A stretch of 64,000 nt of DNA from Halomonas nitroreducens (lineage in GTDB: Bacteria; Pseudomonadota; Gammaproteobacteria; Pseudomonadales; Halomonadaceae), in assembly GCF_003966155.1 (NCBI RefSeq), contig NZ_RXNS01000020.1, positions 17,941-81,940 of the forward strand, written 5' to 3'. Below, piece by piece: positions 30,405 through 41,800 of this stretch. The translations under genes and the position numbers were made by a program. The notes below the pieces were generated by a model that was not told the DNA's origin, searched no databases, and was given only the letters and a program-made list of their open reading frames with translations. Each line of letters starts with the position of its first letter. Within the stretch, counting starts at the first letter, position 1.

Positions 30405-33400
30405 GTGTGGCGCAAGGGGGATGGCCGCTTGACTGCCAAGAAGAAGTCCGCGCCGCACAGCCGTGCGGCGAACGCCAAGGAAACGGCAAGACGCTTCGGC
30501 CTTCGGCTGCAGGGCTCGGCGCGGGAAGGCGTCGTGATCCTGTTGCTGGCGGCCTGCGTCTTCCTGTTGCTGGCGCTGTACAGCTTTCGTCCGGAGGATC
30601 CGGGCTGGTCGCGCAGCGGCCCGGAGACCGAGGTGGCCAACTGGATGGGCGCCATCGGCGCCTGGCTGGCCGATGTGCTCTATTCCCTGTTCGGTGTCAG
30701 TGCCCTGTGGTGGCCCGGCATGCTCGGCTTCGCCGCCTGGTGGCTGATCCGCTCTCGGCAGGTGCGCTTCGAGTGGGATGCCACCGCCCTGGCGGTGCGT
30801 TGCGGGGGGCTGGTGCTGCTGCTGCTGGGTACCACCACGCTGGGCGCGCTGCATTTCTACCATCCCGAGAGCACCCTGCCGTATGCCGCCGGGGGCATCC
30901 TCGGGGAGGGGCTGGTCGGCGCCCTGCTGCCGCTGGTGGGCAGCGGTGGCACCTCCCTGCTGGCACTGGCCGCCATCCTGTGCGGTGTGCCGCTGTTTAC
31001 CGGGCTGTCGTGGCTGACGGTGATGGACGAGCTGGGTCGCCTGGTCCTGCTGGGCTGGCGCTGGGTCGCCGAGCGCTTTGCCTTCCGGCGGGAGGCCGAG
31101 GCGGATGCGGCAACCCCCGAGGCGCCGGCCCCACGCCGAGAGGCGTCGCCGCAGCCGGTCGAGGCGCCGGATGCCGACCCTGATCCGGCGTCGCGTCCCG
31201 CCTGGTGGCGGCGGCTGCTGCCGGGACGGGGCGTGTCGGATGTGCCGGCGCTGCAGGCGGCCGGTGGGCGTCGCGATCCCGGCTTCGGCGATGACGGCGA
31301 GACCGAGATCCCCTGGGACGTGCCCGAGCGCACGCCGTCCGCCAAGCGCCCCGAGGCTGCCTATAGCGCCCGTGAGCCGAAGGTGTCGCTGGAGCCGAGC
31401 GTGCCCCTGGGCGCGGCGTCCGGCGCGCCCGCCACCCGCGAGGTGCCTCCGGCCGAGGGACGCGACGCGCCCGAGCCGCTGCGGGCAACCCGCGACGACC
31501 CGCAGCCTGACCCGGCCCCTCGGGCGTCGGCCTTCGTCACGCCGAGTGCCACGCCCCCGGCCGACCCCGCGCGGCGTGAGCCCTCGCTGTCTGCCCGGGA
31601 CGAGCCCCCGAGCGATGTGCCGGCCGAGCAGGACGAAGCGCGTGCCGAGACGCCCCCGACGGTCAGCGAGAGCGTCCGGCGGCCCGGCGAGGGCGCCCCG
31701 GGGACGGCCGGCGAGGACGCCGGAGAGCCTCGCGCGTCGACCCCGCCGCGCCGGGTGCCCGAGGTGGTACCCGAGCCGATCCTGCCGGAGGACGATGACG
31801 AGCCCCTCGCGTCCTGGCAGGCCGACGCCCGGCCGGTCCCCCGGGAGCCGGCGGCGTCGCGTCCGGCATCGCCCGAGGCGTCCCCGCGGCCCGGTGCCTC
31901 GACCCCGGCCGAGGGGGCCGCGGGCGAGGACGACGACGCGTCTCGGCCGGCCACCGCCGATCAGGCCCGGGAGGCGGCGCAGGACGATGGGCCCACGCTG
32001 TGGACCGTGGAGCACCTGCAGAGCCAGCGGCCCATGTTCGACGATCTGCCGGAGCCGGATGGTGAGCTGCCCAGCCTGCGGCTGCTCACCCCGCCTCAGG
32101 CGCACCAGCCCAACTATTCGGACGCCCAGCTGGCCGAGATGGCCGAGCTGCTGGAGACCCGGCTGCGCGAGTATGGCGTCAAGGCCGAGGTGGTCGACAC
32201 CTGGCCGGGGCCGGTCATCACCCGCTTCGAGATCAAGCCGGCGGCGGGGGTGAAGGTCTCCAAGATCAGCAACCTCGCCAAGGACCTGGCGCGCTCGCTG
32301 ATGGTCAAGAGCGTGCGGGTGGTGGAGGTCATTCCCGGGCGTCCCACGGTGGGCATCGAGATCCCCAACCCCCATCGGGCGATGATCCGTCTGCGCGAGG
32401 TGATCGATTCCGACCGCTACCAGCACGAGGCCTCGGCGTTGACCCTGGCGCTCGGCCAGGACATCGGCGGCGGCCCGGTGGTGGCCAACCTCGGCAAGAT
32501 GCCGCACCTGCTGGTGGCCGGGACCACCGGCTCGGGCAAGTCGGTGGGGGTCAACGCCATGCTGATCTCCATGCTGCTCAAGGCCACGCCCGATGAAGTG
32601 CGCATGATCATGGTCGACCCCAAGATGCTGGAGCTCTCAGTCTACGACGGCATCCCGCACCTGCTGGCGCCGGTGGTCACCGATATGAAGGAGGCGGCCA
32701 ATGCCTTGCGCTGGTGCGTGGCCGAGATGGAGCGGCGCTACAAGCTGATGGCCGCCATGGGCGTGCGTAATATCGCCGGCTTCAATGCCAAGCTCGACGA
32801 GGCCGAGCGGGCGGGGGCCCAGGTCGCCGACCCGCTGTGGGAACCCCAGCCCTGGGAGATGCACCAGGCCCCGCCGGTGCTGGAGAAGCTGCCCTATATC
32901 GTGGTGGTGATCGACGAGTTCGCCGACATGTTCATGATCGTCGGCAAGAAGGTCGAGGAGCTGATCGCGCGGCTGGCCCAGAAGGCCCGCGCTGCCGGCA
33001 TCCACCTGATACTGGCCACCCAGCGGCCCTCGGTGGACGTGGTGACCGGCCTGATCAAGGCCAACATCCCTACTCGCATGGCTTTCCAGGTGTCGTCCCG
33101 GGTCGATTCCCGGACGATCCTCGATCAGGGTGGTGCCGAGAACCTGCTGGGGCATGGCGACATGCTCTATCTCCCGGCCGGCTCCGGCATGCCGACCCGC
33201 GTGCACGGGGCCTTCGTCGATGACGACGAGGTGCACCGTGTGGTCGAGGACTGGAAGCGTCGCGGCGAGCCGGAATACATCGACGAGATCCTCTCCGGTG
33301 GCGTCTCCGCCGACGCCCTGGCCGGGCTCGAGGCGGAAGGCGGCGGTGGCGGCGACGACGATGCCGAACAGGACGCCCTGTATGACGAGGCCGTGGCCTT

Positions 33401-33569
33401 CGTCACCGAGAGTCGCCGGGCCTCGATCTCGGCGGTCCAGCGCCGCTTCAAGATCGGCTATAACCGGGCCGCTCGCCTGGTCGAGGCGATGGAGATGGCC
33501 GGCGTGGTCTCGACCATGGGCACCAACGGGGCCCGCGAGGTGCTGGCACCGCCGCCGGCCGGCGAGTAA
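30405..33569 (+). CDS. ftsK: DNA translocase FtsK
   Basis: Protein of 1054 aa from GTG 30405 (GGAAG upstream; TTG 30429 also possible). The N-terminal part has about four membrane spans (residues 43-200). A long Pro/Ala/Arg/Glu-rich linker covers about 225-540. The motor domain has Walker A GTTGSGKS near 705 and Walker [12 protein letters not shown] near 833. The C-terminal gamma winged helix (about 988-1050: [23 protein letters not shown]) recognises KOPS and activates XerCD at dif. It couples septation to chromosome-dimer resolution. lolA follows after 111 bp. Confidence 0.97.
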   Translation: MWRKGDGRLTAKKKSAPHSRAANAKETARRFGLRLQGSAREGVVILLLAACVFLLLALYSFRPEDPGWSRSGPETEVANWMGAIGAWLADVLYSLFGVSALWWPGMLGFAAWWLIRSRQVRFEWDATALAVRCGGLVLLLLGTTTLGALHFYHPESTLPYAAGGILGEGLVGALLPLVGSGGTSLLALAAILCGVPLFTGLSWLTVMDELGRLVLLGWRWVAERFAFRREAEADAATPEAPAPRREASPQPVEAPDADPDPASRPAWWRRLLPGRGVSDVPALQAAGGRRDPGFGDDGETEIPWDVPERTPSAKRPEAAYSAREPKVSLEPSVPLGAASGAPATREVPPAEGRDAPEPLRATRDDPQPDPAPRASAFVTPSATPPADPARREPSLSARDEPPSDVPAEQDEARAETPPTVSESVRRPGEGAPGTAGEDAGEPRASTPPRRVPEVVPEPILPEDDDEPLASWQADARPVPREPAASRPASPEASPRPGASTPAEGAAGEDDDASRPATADQAREAAQDDGPTLWTVEHLQSQRPMFDDLPEPDGELPSLRLLTPPQAHQPNYSDAQLAEMAELLETRLREYGVKAEVVDTWPGPVITRFEIKPAAGVKVSKISNLAKDLARSLMVKSVRVVEVIPGRPTVGIEIPNPHRAMIRLREVIDSDRYQHEASALTLALGQDIGGGPVVANLGKMPHLLVAGTTGSGKSVGVNAMLISMLLKATPDEVRMIMVDPKMLELSVYDGIPHLLAPVVTDMKEAANALRWCVAEMERRYKLMAAMGVRNIAGFNAKLDEAERAGAQVADPLWEPQPWEMHQAPPVLEKLPYIVVVIDEFADMFMIVGKKVEELIARLAQKARAAGIHLILATQRPSVDVVTGLIKANIPTRMAFQVSSRVDSRTILDQGGAENLLGHGDMLYLPAGSGMPTRVHGAFVDDDEVHRVVEDWKRRGEPEYIDEILSGGVSADALAGLEAEGGGGGDDDAEQDALYDEAVAFVTESRRASISAVQRRFKIGYNRAARLVEAMEMAGVVSTMGTNGAREVLAPPPAGE

Positions 33570-33680
33570 GGCCCCGATCATGCAACCACCATGCAAGCCG
33601 CGGGCGGGATGCAACCCGCCGCGGCCCCCCGGGTCCGAGACACAGGACGCGACCATGGACCCGCTCAGGGAGACAGCGAA

Positions 33681-34310
33681 ATGACAGTGAAGACGACCCT
33701 TGCCGCCCTGGCCCTGGCGGCGCTGGCCCCGGCCTCGGCGCTGGCCAGCGACGGCGCCGACCGGCTGGCCCGGATGCTGGAGCCGGTACAGACCTACGTT
33801 GCCGACTTCGACCAGCAGATCCTCGACAGCAGCGGCCAGCGCCTCCAGGAGGCCAGCGGGCGGATGTGGCTGTCCCGCCCGGGACGTTTCCGCTGGGAGG
33901 TGGAGGCGCCCTACGAGCAGATCGTGGTCTCCGACGGCGAACAGGTGACCCTCTACGACCCGGATCTGCAGCAGGCCACGGTCCAGGCGCTGGACGAGCG
34001 GGTCACCCACACCCCCGCACTGCTGCTCTCCGGCAGCGCCGACGAGCTTACCGACAGCTACGCGGTGTCGCGCAGTCAACAGGGGGCGTCGGAGACCTTC
34101 ACCCTCGTCCCGAAGAGCGCCGATACCCTGTTCGAGGAGCTCAGGCTGACCTTCCACGGCGAGCGGCTGGGCTTTCTGCAGATGACCGACAGCACTGGCC
34201 AGCGCACCGCCATCGAGTTCGGTGACGTGCAGCAGAACGTCGAGGTCTCCGATGGCCGCTTCCGCGTAGAGCTGCCCGAGGGCACCGATGTGATCCGCGA
34301 GGGCGGCTGA
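33681..34310 (+). CDS. lolA: Outer-membrane lipoprotein carrier protein LolA
   Basis: Protein of 209 aa from ATG 33681, with GGGAGA upstream. A signal peptide ends ASALAS. The mature half-barrel shows DFDQQILDSSGQ, the conserved SGRMWLSRPGRFRWEVEAPYEQ (residues about 55-76), and the SDGEQVTLYDPDLQQ segment. It ferries lipoproteins from LolCDE to LolB through the periplasm. The order ftsK-lolA-rarA is widely conserved; rarA here is convergent. Confidence 0.95.
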   Translation: MTVKTTLAALALAALAPASALASDGADRLARMLEPVQTYVADFDQQILDSSGQRLQEASGRMWLSRPGRFRWEVEAPYEQIVVSDGEQVTLYDPDLQQATVQALDERVTHTPALLLSGSADELTDSYAVSRSQQGASETFTLVPKSADTLFEELRLTFHGERLGFLQMTDSTGQRTAIEFGDVQQNVEVSDGRFRVELPEGTDVIREGG

Positions 34311-34335
34311 TTCCCCGCTCCTCGTGATGGGCGCC

Positions 34336-34370
34336 GGGCCCCGGTTCACCCCTCGGGTGACCCGGGGCCC
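34336..34370. terminator. Hairpin overlapping the rarA stop codon
   Basis: GGGCCCCGGTTCACC / GGGTGACCCGGGGCCC forms a near-perfect stem between convergent lolA and rarA. The rarA stop (34346-34348) lies in one arm. No U-tract is visible, so it may be a bidirectional or Rho-assisted end. Confidence 0.6.
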
Positions 34371-35716
34371 GTGTCGTTGGGGCGTCGGCCATCGGCCTGG
34401 GCATCCAGGCCGGCGCGCCACTCCAGCATCTGCTTGAAGCGCTTTTCCTGGCCGTAGTCGCTGGGGACGTAGAAGCGTTCGGCCGGGACGTCCTCGGGCC
34501 AGCAGTCGTGCCGGCTGCCTGACGGATAGCCGTGGGGCTCGCGGTGCGCGTAGCGGTAGCCCGTACCGTGGCCCAGCGACTCCATCAGCTTGGTCGGGGC
34601 GTTGCGCAGGTAGGTCGGCACCTCGAGCATCGGCTGGGCAGCGACGAAGGCCTTGGCCCGACTCCAGGCCTGGTCGATGGCATTGCTCTTGGGCGCCACC
34701 GCCAGGTGGATGGCAGCATGGGCGATGGCCCGCTGGCCCTCGTAGTCGCCGAGGCGCAGGTAGGCATCCCAGGCCGACATGACCAGCGGCAAGGCACGGG
34801 GGTCGGCATTGCCCACGTCCTCGGAGGCGATGGCTGCCAGGCGACGGATCACGTCCAGGGGATCGCCGCCGCCCTGCAGGAAGCGGGCGATGTAGAGCAG
34901 GGCGGCATCCTGCCGCGACGAGCGAATCGACTTGTGGATGGCCGAAAGCAGGTCGTAGTAGTGGTCGCCCTGCTTGTCGAAGGCGCTGGCGGTGTGACCT
35001 ATCACGTCCTCCAGGGCCTCGCGGGGCAAGCGTTCGCCCTCGCCCTCAGGGGCGGTGAAGTCGCAGGCGGTCTCCAGCAGCCCCAGCGCGCGGCGTGCAT
35101 CGCCGGCGGCGGCGCGTGCCAGCAGGGCGAGGACCTCGTCGTCCGCGGCGATGCGGCGCCGGCCCAGACCATGGGTTTCATCGGCCAGTGCCTGGTGCAG
35201 CACCCGCATCAGTTCTTCCTCGGACAGCGCCTTGAGCACGTGCACCCGGGCCCGGGACAGCAGCGCCGAATTGACCTCGAAGGAGGGGTTCTCGGTGGTG
35301 GCGCCGATCAGCGTCAGCAGGCCGGACTCCACGTGAGGCAGCAGGGCATCCTGCTGGCTCTTGTTGAGCCGATGGATCTCGTCGAGGAACAGCAGGGTGC
35401 CGCGCCCCTGGCCCTGGGCGGTCCGGGCGCGATCCACCGCGGCACGGATGTCCTTGACGCCGGCCATCACTGCCGAGAGGCGCTCCAGGTGGGCACCGGA
35501 CTCTTCGGCGAGGATCTCCGCCAGGGTGGTCTTGCCGGTTCCCGGCGGCCCCCACAGGATCATCGAGCGCACCACGCCGCTCTCGACCATGCGGCGCAGT
35601 GGCTTGCCGGGGCCCACCAGGGCCTGCTGGCCGATATAGTCGGCGAGCCGGCGCGGGCGCATGCGCCAGGCCAGGGGCGCGGTTTCCTCGGACGTGGCCT
35701 GCTGGAACAGGTCCAT
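34346..35716 (-). CDS. rarA: Replication-associated recombination protein A (AAA+ ATPase)
   Basis: Protein of 456 aa (MgsA/RarA, Mgs1/WRNIP1 relatives). The N-terminus [17 protein letters not shown], Walker A GPPGTGKT (residues 56-63), Walker [24 protein letters not shown], sensor [11 protein letters not shown] and the C-terminal tetramerisation region ([14 protein letters not shown]) are all present. It acts at stalled replication forks with SSB. The final codons sit inside a terminator-like hairpin. Confidence 0.95.
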   Translation of the reverse strand: MDLFQQATSEETAPLAWRMRPRRLADYIGQQALVGPGKPLRRMVESGVVRSMILWGPPGTGKTTLAEILAEESGAHLERLSAVMAGVKDIRAAVDRARTAQGQGRGTLLFLDEIHRLNKSQQDALLPHVESGLLTLIGATTENPSFEVNSALLSRARVHVLKALSEEELMRVLHQALADETHGLGRRRIAADDEVLALLARAAAGDARRALGLLETACDFTAPEGEGERLPREALEDVIGHTASAFDKQGDHYYDLLSAIHKSIRSSRQDAALLYIARFLQGGGDPLDVIRRLAAIASEDVGNADPRALPLVMSAWDAYLRLGDYEGQRAIAHAAIHLAVAPKSNAIDQAWSRAKAFVAAQPMLEVPTYLRNAPTKLMESLGHGTGYRYAHREPHGYPSGSRHDCWPEDVPAERFYVPSDYGQEKRFKQMLEWRAGLDAQADGRRPNDTGPGSPEG

Positions 35717-35911
35717 TTCTGACTCCTCCGCTGACGGCTGCTAGAGTGGATACGTCGAGTCTGGACATTCGACCATGGACGGCGAGCAAACATCCCGGTG
35801 GCGGGCTAGGGTGATAACTCCATCACGCACCACCGGGAACCCCACGGGACAAGGCGAGTCAACTCAAGGTGCCTTGCGTCCATGTGCCTGATTACAGAGG
35901 AGGCCTCCGCA

Positions 35912-36463
35912 ATGCCCATGCTGAATCAACTGCGCCAGGATCATGCCAATATGGCCCGCATATTGCACGTTCTGCAGCTCAAGCAGAAGACCCTGGCGGC
36001 CGGTGAGCGGCCAAACTTCCAGCTGGTCCGGGAAGTCGTGGACTATATCCTCGACTATCAGGAGGGCTTCACCCAGCCCCTGGAGAAGGTCTGCACCGAG
36101 CGGCTGAAGCAGGTGGCCCCCGAGTCCGAGGAGGTGACCAGGCGGCTCGCCAAGGACTACCGGTCGCTCAAGGCCCAGCTCAAGCGCCTCTCCGACGACC
36201 TCGACATGATCCTCATGGATGCGGTGATCCCCATGGATCGCTTCGCCGACGATCTGCGGGCCTACGTGGAGGCGCATCGCGCCTATCTTCGAGACGAGCG
36301 GGAGCTGCTCTTTCCGTTGATCCGAGAACATTTCAAGGACGGCGACCTCGAGACCCTGGCCGAGTCCCTTCCCGAAGGTGCCGCTGCCAAGCTGGAGCGC
36401 CTGCAGGAGGCCTATCCGGAGCTCTATGCCGAACTCCGGGATGCCCCCGAGCCCGCGACCTGA
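35912..36463 (+). CDS. Hemerythrin HHE-domain protein
   Basis: Protein of 183 aa from ATG 35912 (GAGGAGG 9 bp upstream). An upstream in-frame ATG (35882) would contain this ribosome site and is less likely. It is predicted as a four-helix bundle with His and Glu at spacings of the HHE cation-binding family: LRQDHANMARIL near the start and HRAYLRDERELLFPLI near residue 120. Such proteins bind di-iron and can sense or store oxygen, NO or peroxide. Some expected His positions are Gln or Glu (for example in the second helix), so metal binding needs testing. Confidence 0.75.
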   Translation: MPMLNQLRQDHANMARILHVLQLKQKTLAAGERPNFQLVREVVDYILDYQEGFTQPLEKVCTERLKQVAPESEEVTRRLAKDYRSLKAQLKRLSDDLDMILMDAVIPMDRFADDLRAYVEAHRAYLRDERELLFPLIREHFKDGDLETLAESLPEGAAAKLERLQEAYPELYAELRDAPEPAT

Positions 36464-36605
36464 GGGACGCCGTTCTCCGACGTACCGGCTCATCGCCCCG
36501 CACGGTGCCGTGGGACCGTGCGGGGCGCCGGATGATGCCCGGCACCTTCGAGTCCGCGCCCGGCTGAGGTAGAATGCCCCGCATCCTGAGACGGGGCCTG
36601 ACGCC

Positions 36606-36695
36606 ATGCCGGATACCTCCCTTGCCATTCTCCTGCCGACCCTTCCCTTCCGGGGGGAGCGAGGGTGGGCGAGCGGCCTGTCGGGGGAGGGCTGA
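36606..36695 (+). CDS. Possible short leader ORF before murI
   Basis: A 29-codon frame (MPDTSLAILLPTLPFRGERG..., Pro/Leu-rich) whose TGA overlaps the murI ATG as TGATG. A promoter-like TAGAAT at 36570-36575 with a weak TTCGAG 17 bp upstream precedes it. The overlap would allow coupling, but the upstream ribosome site is poor and the frame may be chance in GC-rich DNA. Confidence 0.25.
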   Translation: MPDTSLAILLPTLPFRGERGWASGLSGEG

Positions 36696-37471
36696 TGGCG
36701 GGCCCGATCCTGGTCTTTGATTCCGGGGTGGGCGGGCTCTCGGTGGTCGCGGCCCTGCGCCGCCGGCTGCCCGACGTCGCCCTGGCCTATGCCTGTGACA
36801 ATGCCATGCTGCCCTACGGGGTGCGCGAGGATGACTGGCTGGTGGCTCGCATCCTGACCGTTTGCCGGGCGGCGGTGGCCGCCAGTGGCTGCAGTGGCCT
36901 GGTGGTGGCCTGCAATACCGCCAGCACCCTGGCCCTCGAGGCGCTGCGCGAGAGCCTGGCGGTGCCCGTGGTCGGTACCGTGCCGGCGATCAAGCCAGCC
37001 GCGGGGCTGAGCGACAGCCGGCATATCGGACTGCTGGCGACCAGTGCCACCGTGGCGCGTCCCTACACCCTGCGACTGATCCAGGACTTCGCCCGGGACT
37101 GCCGGGTCACGCGCCTTGCCGCCGACCCTCTGGTGGGGGAGGCCGAGCGCCTGGTGCTCGGCGAGACGCCCGAGCTCGAGCGTATCCGCCGCGTGCTCGC
37201 GCCGCTCGAGGCGCTGGCCGACCTCGACACCCTGGTCCTGGGGTGTACCCACTTCCCGCTGCTGCGGGACCAGCTCGTCGAGGCGGCTCCCAGACCGCTG
37301 CGCTGGGTGGATTCGGGCGATGCCATCGCCCGGCGCACCGGGCAGGTCGTCGTCGGCCCTCAGCGGCGGCCGGCGCCGGAGGTCGGCTGGGTGACCGCGC
37401 CGTCGCCGGCCCTCGCGCGCGGCCTCGCCGGCTTCGGTTTCGTCGACAGTCGCCGGCTCGTCCTGGCCTGA
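36695..37471 (+). CDS. murI: Glutamate racemase
   Basis: Protein of 258 aa from ATG 36695 (GGGAGG 4 bp upstream; GTG 36665 is less likely). It makes D-glutamate for peptidoglycan in the cytosol. The N-terminal FDSGVGGLSVV and the two catalytic cysteines in VVACNTAS (C73) and LGCTHFPLL (C184) are in place. It is followed after 59 bp by trmA on the same strand. Confidence 0.95.
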   Translation: MAGPILVFDSGVGGLSVVAALRRRLPDVALAYACDNAMLPYGVREDDWLVARILTVCRAAVAASGCSGLVVACNTASTLALEALRESLAVPVVGTVPAIKPAAGLSDSRHIGLLATSATVARPYTLRLIQDFARDCRVTRLAADPLVGEAERLVLGETPELERIRRVLAPLEALADLDTLVLGCTHFPLLRDQLVEAAPRPLRWVDSGDAIARRTGQVVVGPQRRPAPEVGWVTAPSPALARGLAGFGFVDSRRLVLA

Positions 37472-37530
37472 GGGCCAAGGCCCCGTTCTCATGCCTTTCG
37501 TGTCCCTTCGATCACCATCCAGGAGCCGCC

Positions 37531-38637
37531 GTGGCCATTCCCGTTGTCGAACCCGACCGCTATGACGAGCAGCTCGCGGCCAAGCGCGAGCGCTTGACCG
37601 CGGATTTCGCCCGCTTCTCGCCCCCGCCGCTGGAGGTCTATCCCTCGCCGGCCAGTCACTACCGCCAGCGCTGCGAGTTCCGCCTGTGGCACGAGGGTGA
37701 TGACCTCTTCTATGCCATGTTCGAGGTCGACCTCGCGGACCCCAAGCAGAAGACGGTGATCCGGCTGGACAACTTCCCGGTGGCCAGCCGGCGCATCAAC
37801 GCCTTGATGCCCAGCCTGCGAGAGGCCCTGCGTGACGCGCCCGTGTTGCGCCACCGGCTCTTCCAGGTCGAGTTCCTCACCACCCTGTCCGGCGAGGCGC
37901 TGGTCACCCTGATCTACCACCGCCAGCTCGATGAGGCCTGGGAGATCGAGGCCCGTGCCCTCGAACGGGCGCTGGACATCATGATCATCGGCCGGGCCCG
38001 CAAGCAGCGCCGAGTGCTGACCCGAGACCATGTGTGGGAACGCCTGGCCGTCGATGGCCGTGAGTTCGTCTACCAGCAGGTGGAGAACAGCTTCACTCAG
38101 CCCAATGCCGAGATCTGCCGGTCCATGCTGTCCTGGGCGCGGGACGTCACTGCCGGCAGCCAGGACCGTGACCTGGTGGAACTGTATTGCGGCAACGGCA
38201 ACTTCACCGTCGCCCTGGCCGAGAACTTCCGCCGCGTGCTGGCCACCGAGATCTCGCGGACCTCGGTGGCCAGTGCCAGGGAGAACCTGGCGGCCAACGG
38301 CATCGCCAATGCCGAGGTGGGACGCATGTCCGCCGAGGAGTTCGCCGAGGCCCTGCGGGGCGAGAAGGGCGGGCGGCGAGTCGCGGAGATGGGCCTCGAC
38401 GACTACGATTTCTCCACGGTGCTGGTGGATCCTCCCCGGGCCGGGCTGGACGAGGCCAGCTGCCGCCAGCTCAGCGAGTATCAGCGGATTGTCTATATTT
38501 CGTGCAACCCCGAGACATTGGCCCGCAACCTGGAGACCCTGACCCGAACCCATGAGGTGCAACGGTTCGCCCTGTTCGACCAGTTTCCCTGGACCCACCA
38601 TTGCGAATGCGGGGTGCTGCTGACAAAACGGGACTGA
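37531..38637 (+). CDS. trmA: tRNA (uracil-5-)-methyltransferase
   Basis: Protein of 368 aa from GTG 37531 (AGGAG 6 bp upstream), matching E. coli TrmA in length. The frame continues upstream through murI DNA and is not part of the gene. The SAM-binding segment is VELYCGNGNFTVALAENF, with DPPRAGLD and the catalytic cysteine in YISCNPETLARNL. It makes m5U54 in the tRNA T-loop. The N-terminal SHYRQRCEFRLWHEGDD is a TrmA-specific region; no FeS cluster cysteines of the RlmD type are present. Confidence 0.95.
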   Translation: MAIPVVEPDRYDEQLAAKRERLTADFARFSPPPLEVYPSPASHYRQRCEFRLWHEGDDLFYAMFEVDLADPKQKTVIRLDNFPVASRRINALMPSLREALRDAPVLRHRLFQVEFLTTLSGEALVTLIYHRQLDEAWEIEARALERALDIMIIGRARKQRRVLTRDHVWERLAVDGREFVYQQVENSFTQPNAEICRSMLSWARDVTAGSQDRDLVELYCGNGNFTVALAENFRRVLATEISRTSVASARENLAANGIANAEVGRMSAEEFAEALRGEKGGRRVAEMGLDDYDFSTVLVDPPRAGLDEASCRQLSEYQRIVYISCNPETLARNLETLTRTHEVQRFALFDQFPWTHHCECGVLLTKRD

Positions 38638-38830
38638 CCAGGGGCAGGACAAGTCGTGGCGGCCTTGTCAAGGCGCGATGCGCAACCGACATGCATCATG
38701 AGCAAAGGGGCATGTCGTTAGGGATGGTGCGGGGATTGACGTAAGCTCTTGAGCCATGGGGGCTAGGCCCGCTTTCCTACGTCAAGTGATCCCGGCCGCG
38801 AACCGCGGCCGCTGGCAGTCGAGGTGATGG

Positions 38831-41800
38831 ATGCTACAAGTCGCACACGAGGAGACCCGTCAGGATCTGCTCAAGCAGCTCAAGGAACGGCTGCAAAGCC
38901 GTCTGGACAAGGACAAGGCCGCGGCGGTCGATGCCTTCGCTCGGCTCTTCTATGCCAATGTGCCGCTGGAGGACCTCGCCGACCGCCGGCTGGACGATCT
39001 CTACGGGGCGACCCTGTCGGTGTGGCACTTCATCCAGCAGCTCGACCCCGAGGCGCCCAAGGTGCGGGTCTTCAACCCCGACTTCGAGGAACATGGCTGG
39101 CAGTCGACCCACACCTTCATCGCCGTGCTCCACGAGGACATGCCGTTCCTTGTCGACTCGGTGCGTGTGGAGCTCAACCGCCGTGGCATGACCGTCCATG
39201 CCATCCACAACTCCGTGCTGGCCGTGGAGCGCGACAAGGCACATCACCTGGAGACCGTGATGGCCCCCAAGGCCGCCGGGGCGTCCGCGGCCCGGGAGTC
39301 GCTGATCGCCATCGAGGTGGATCGCCACTCCGACCCGGCCGAGCTGGAGGATATCGAGGCCAGCCTGCAGGAGGTGCTGCGTGACGTCCGTACCGCCGTG
39401 CGCGACTTCGACACCATGTGCGAGCAGGCCCGGGCGGCCATCGCCGAGCTCGAGGCCTGCCGCCCCGAGCAGGTCGACCCCGAGGACCATCGCGAGGCCA
39501 TCGCCTTTCTGAACTGGCTGCTCGAGGACAACTTCACCTTCCTCGGCTATGACGAGTACGAGGTCCAGGCGGACGGCAGTCGCCAGCGCCTCGACAAGGT
39601 GCCCGGCAGCGAGCTCGGCGTGTTCCGCCTCGACCAGCCCCGCTATCGCGAGCGGATCCGGACCGACCAGGGGGTCGATGGTGACCACTTCGTGCTGGTG
39701 CCCCAGCTGCTGTCCTTCGCCAAGAGCGCCCATCACGCCCGGATCCACCGGCCGACCTATCCCGACTACATCTCCATCGACCGCTACGACGAGCACGGCA
39801 ATGTGATCGGTGAACGGCGCTTCCTGGGCCTGTTCACCGCCACCGTCTACAATGAGTCGCCGCGCAACGTGCCGATCCTGAGGCGCAAGCTCCAGTCGGT
39901 CATGGAGATCTCCGGCTTCAACCCGAAGGGCCACAACGGCAAGCAGCTGCTGCAGATCCTCGAGGTCTATCCCCGTGACGATCTCTTCCAGATCGATATC
40001 GAGGAGCTGGCCCAGACGGCACTGGGCATCCTCGATATCCGCGAGCGCCGTCGGGTGCGGCTGTTCATCCGCGAGGACCGCTTCGGCAAGTTCTACTCCT
40101 GCCTGGTGTTCGTGCCCCGCGACGTGTTCTCCACCGAGCTGCGCCTGCGCCTGCAGGAGCTGCTGTGCGAGGAGCTCGACGCCACCTTCGGCGACTTCAA
40201 CACCTACCTGTCGGAGTCGGTCCTCGCGAGGATCCAGTTCATCCTGCGCTTCAACGACCAGCGCCCGGTGGACTACGATATCAAGCGCCTGGAAGACAAG
40301 CTGGTCAAGCTGGCCCGCAACTGGCGCGACGACCTGCTCAACGCTTCCATCGAGGGGTTCGGCGAGGAGCAGGCCAACCTGCTGATGAGCCGCTTCCGCG
40401 ACGCCTTCCCGGCCAGCTACCGCGATGACTTCAGCGCGCGCACCGCGGTCTATGACCTGCAGCACATCGGCGAACTGGACGACGGCATTCCCCTGGCGCT
40501 GTCGCTTTACCGGTTGATCGAGGAAGAAGGCAGCGGGGTCAACCTCAAGCTCTTTCATGCCGATGCCCCGATTCCGCTCTCCGACGTGTTGCCCATGATG
40601 GAGAACCTGGGACTGCGGGTGCTCGGCGAGCGGCCCTACGAGGTCCAGGCCACCGACCGGTCCTACTGGGTGCATGACTTCACCCTGGAGCACCATACCA
40701 GCGTCGAGGTGAACCTCCAGGAAATGCGCGAGCCGTTCATCGACGCCTTCCAGCGCATCTGGACCGGCGAGGCCGACAACGACGCCTTCAACCGGCTGAT
40801 CATCGGCGCCAACCTGGACTGGCGGGAAGTGGCGATGCTGCGGGCCTATGCCCGCTACCTCAAGCAGATCCGCTTCGGCATGTCCCAGGACTACATCGCC
40901 ACCACTCTGGTCAACCATCCCGAGATCACCCGGGAGCTGGTGACCCTGTTCGAGCTGCGCTTCGATCCCGCCGACCGTCCCGAGCCCAGCGAGATCACCG
41001 AGTGCGAGGCGCGTATCCTGGCGCTGCTGGACGAGGTGCCGAGCCTCAACGACGACCAGCTGCTGCGTCGCTACATGGAGCTGATCCAGGCGACGCTGCG
41101 CACCAACTATTACCAGAAGGCCGACGACGGGCGCTTCAAGGACTACATCGCCATCAAGATGGAGCCCTCGCGGGTCTCCGGCATGCCCAAGCCTCGCCCT
41201 GCCTACGAGATCTTCGTCTGCTCGCCGCGGGTAGAGGGCGTTCACCTGCGGGGTGGCAAGGTGGCCCGCGGGGGGCTGCGCTGGTCCGACCGTCACGAGG
41301 ACTTCCGCACCGAGGTGCTCGGCCTGGTCAAGGCCCAGCAGGTCAAGAACGCGGTGATCGTGCCGGTGGGCGCCAAGGGCGGCTTCGTCTGCAAGCGTCT
41401 GCCGGAGGGAGGTGGCCGTGATGCCCTGCAGCAGGAGGGCATCGCCTGCTACAAGACCTTCATCCGCGCCCTGCTCGACGTCACCGACAACCTCAAGGGG
41501 GGCGAGGTGATGCCGCCCCGCGACGTGGTCCGCCATGACGACAACGACATCTACCTGGTCGTGGCCGCGGACAAGGGCACCGCGACCTTCTCCGACATCG
41601 CCAACGAGATCTCCACCGAGTACGGCCACTGGCTGGGGGATGCCTTCGCCTCCGGCGGGGCCAACGGCTATGACCACAAGAAGATGGGTATCACCGCCAA
41701 GGGCGCCTGGGAGTCGGTCAAGCGCCACTTCCGCGGCCTCGGGGTGAACACCCAGCAGGACGAGTTCAGCGTGCTGGGGATCGGTGACATGGCCGGCGAT

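Noticed and set aside
36862..38637. A 591-residue reading of the trmA frame starting within murI
   Set aside because: The first 223 codons are murI DNA in another frame; GTG 37531 with AGGAG gives a protein of exactly TrmA length.
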